From: Verrucomicrobiota bacterium
GTDB taxonomy: Bacteria > Verrucomicrobiota > Verrucomicrobiia > Opitutales > Opitutaceae
Length of the DNA stretch: 39,309 nt
Reading direction: 5' to 3'
NCBI GenBank assembly: GCA_023386835.1
Contig: JAEWIY010000046.1
Span: 1-39,309 of the forward strand
Shown here: in pieces, positions 38,112 to 39,309 of the stretch
How the letters are laid out: each line of letters starts with the position of its first letter
Position numbering within the stretch: the first letter of the stretch is position 1
The notes under the pieces: model-generated
Told to the model about the DNA's origin: nothing
Database searches by the model: none
The model's input: the letters and a program-made list of their open reading frames with translations, nothing else
Translations under genes and position numbers: made by a program

Positions 38112-39309
38112 TCAGCCTTCCTGCGCCGGACCTTCGGATTCCTCTTCCTCCAAGGTCGCTTCGTCGCCGCGGCCCTGGTCGTCCGCCAACCCGGTCCGAA
38201 GCGCGCGCGGGCCGTCGTTGATCGGCGGTTCCTCCGTGCTCTTCAGGTTCTGCAGGAACGCCATCAAGTCGCGCAGCTCCGTGCGGGTCAGCACGTGCGC
38301 GTAGATTTCCGGCATGCTCGACGGCGCCGCTTCGCGCGACTTCACCTGCTGACGGGGCAGGGTCACCTCCGAGTTATCCGGACGGCGCAGCACGAGGGTG
38401 TCGGCGGTTTCGTCCAGAAGGGTGCCGGCTTCGGCGGTGCCGTCCTGCAACGTGATCGAGACCACGTCGAACCCGGGCGTGATTTGCGCGCTGGGTTTGA
38501 TGATGGATTCGAGCAGGTATTCAGGCGTCCGATGCGCGCCGACGGTCGTCAGGTCCGGTCCGGCATCTCCGCCACTGCCCGAGACCTTGTGGCAGCGCAC
38601 ACAGGCCATGACGGCATGGTCGTAGAACACGTCGCCGCCGCGGCGGCGGTTACCGCCCGCCAGCGCGCCACGGAAGGGCGCGAGCGGATCGGCGGCGGTG
38701 GCCCACGCCTCCTTTTGCTGCGTCACCTTTTCCTGGACCCGTGGAGAACTGCTCTTCTCCGCGACCTCGAGCAGTTCAAATTGCGCCGCCGGGTCGATGG
38801 CCCCGCTGGCGAGACGTTCCAGGGCTTGCACGAGGAGACGCTCCGTTTCGGGCAGGTCCAGCCGGCCCAGAGCCGTGAATGCGCCGCGTTGTTCGGCCGG
38901 CGTGCCATTGATCAGGCGCTCGATCACCGGCAGAGCTTCCTGCGGAGCCAGCCGGGCGAGCAGGGGCAGCGCCGCCAGGCGCACCGCCGGCACGTTGGAT
39001 TCACCCGCCGCCTTGACGGTTGGCAACAACTCCGGGTCGTTCAGGACATCCAGCACCCGCAGCGCTTCGGTCCGCACGGTCGCCGAGGCGGAGTCGCGCC
39101 GGGCGAGGCGCCGCAGTTCCGGGCCCGCCGCGCGGAGTTGCAGCGCCTCGACCGCCTTGACCGCCTGTTCCTGCACCGCGTGCGAGCCGCGACCGAGCAG
39201 CGTCGGGAGCAACGGTTCGAGCGCGGCCACCGCGGCCGCGCCGTCACGCGGCTCGAGCGGGCGGTAGACGCCCACCAGGCGGTCGCGCGCCGGCGGGTTC
39301 GCCCAAGCC
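38112..39309 (-). CDS. HEAT-repeat / PVC-type heme-binding c-type cytochrome, C-terminal part (5' end off window)
   Basis: The frame is open to the right edge (about 398 residues seen). The first two hundred residues are HEAT-like alpha repeats (ALPVIERLINGT..., LPETERLLVQALERL). A c-type heme domain follows, with CVRCH at 38603-38589, HKVSGSGGDAGPDLTTVGAHRTPEYLLESIIKPSAQI and MPEIYAHVLTRTELRDLMAFLQNLK, which carries the axial Met region. This is the PVC heme-binding domain (TIGR02603 type) common in Planctomycetes and Verrucomicrobia, often fused to propeller or sugar dehydrogenase domains. The seen part gives no enzyme domain; such domains would lie upstream, outside the window. The last 40 residues are acidic. 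Periplasmic location is inferred from the heme motif. Confidence 0.9.
   Translation of the reverse strand, partial: AWANPPARDRLVGVYRPLEPRDGAAAVAALEPLLPTLLGRGSHAVQEQAVKAVEALQLRAAGPELRRLARRDSASATVRTEALRVLDVLNDPELLPTVKAAGESNVPAVRLAALPLLARLAPQEALPVIERLINGTPAEQRGAFTALGRLDLPETERLLVQALERLASGAIDPAAQFELLEVAEKSSSPRVQEKVTQQKEAWATAADPLAPFRGALAGGNRRRGGDVFYDHAVMACVRCHKVSGSGGDAGPDLTTVGAHRTPEYLLESIIKPSAQITPGFDVVSITLQDGTAEAGTLLDETADTLVLRRPDNSEVTLPRQQVKSREAAPSSMPEIYAHVLTRTELRDLMAFLQNLKSTEEPPINDGPRALRTGLADDQGRGDEATLEEEESEGPAQEG

Noticed and set aside
1..39309. CRISPR arrays, tRNA or rRNA genes, insertion sequences, integrases, phage genes
   Set aside because: I looked for regular repeats, cloverleaf-like segments and transposase or integrase motifs and saw none.

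Overview
The window is GC-rich bacterial chromosome, almost certainly from the Verrucomicrobiota and most likely an Opitutaceae-like organism. The evidence is the gene mix: a Planctomycetes/Verrucomicrobia-type heme-binding HEAT-repeat protein, a secreted LamG/DUF1080 protein, a secreted beta-helix protein, a giant propeller-type hybrid sensor kinase, DUF2231 membrane proteins and Gfo/Idh/MocA oxidoreductases. Many genes also lack a clear Shine-Dalgarno sequence. I see no rRNA, tRNA, CRISPR array, prophage, transposase or integrase. The taxonomic call is inference.

Layout. 1-5.0 kb: the start of an SGNH hydrolase running off the left edge, a beta-carbonic anhydrase, a secreted SMP-30/gluconolactonase-like protein and a secreted beta-helix protein. 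The last two converge on a terminator, and upstream of the beta-helix gene is a striking AT-rich operator-like palindrome cluster. 4.0-9.0 kb: a YegS-type lipid kinase, SurE nucleotidase, a split pqiA-pqiA-pqiB operon and a YihY/BrkB membrane protein, i.e. envelope and lipid functions. 9.0-11.0 kb: a translationally coupled pair of DUF2231 membrane proteins, one fused to a Rieske [2Fe-2S] domain, and a GNAT acetyltransferase. 11.4-17.3 kb: a 1317-residue hybrid two-component sensor and an NAD-dependent DNA ligase paralogue with a signal-peptide-like N-terminus and no BRCT domain. 17.3-25.2 kb: a small membrane protein, an unrecognised lipoprotein, a double PRC-barrel protein, an SGNH lipoprotein, a hypothetical lipoprotein paired with a DUF1232-like protein, a Gfo/Idh/MocA oxidoreductase, a DUF2911 protein and a TlpA-like thioredoxin. 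25.2-28.7 kb: the LamG-Ig-DUF1080 protein, a 575-nt non-coding region and a DUF4142 protein whose conserved domain is split by a low-complexity insert. 28.7-33.5 kb: a thioredoxin-reductase-like flavoprotein, a membrane-anchored SDR, a FliA-type sigma factor and a soluble hybrid histidine kinase.

33.7-35.0 kb is the remains of a sugar-catabolic operon. A DhnA/LsrF-type aldolase has a large internal deletion. The first ~40 codons of a Gfo/Idh oxidoreductase are fused to the middle of a PfkB-type kinase, and the kinase carries a frameshift. All three footprints still sit in operon order with an ATGA overlap. Beyond them are a TMEM220-like membrane protein, an MFS (fucose-permease-like) transporter, an MhqO-like ring-cleaving dioxygenase, a small hypothetical protein and the C-terminal part of the c-type cytochrome/HEAT protein at the right edge.

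Taken together, the window looks like core-genome territory of a saccharolytic Gram-negative bacterium: envelope maintenance, secreted glycan-active proteins and environmental sensing. I do not see a clear defence island or other large accessory system. The most unusual items are the decayed sugar operon, the LigB-like ligase, the DUF2231/DUF2231-Rieske pair and the palindromic operator array upstream of the beta-helix gene.
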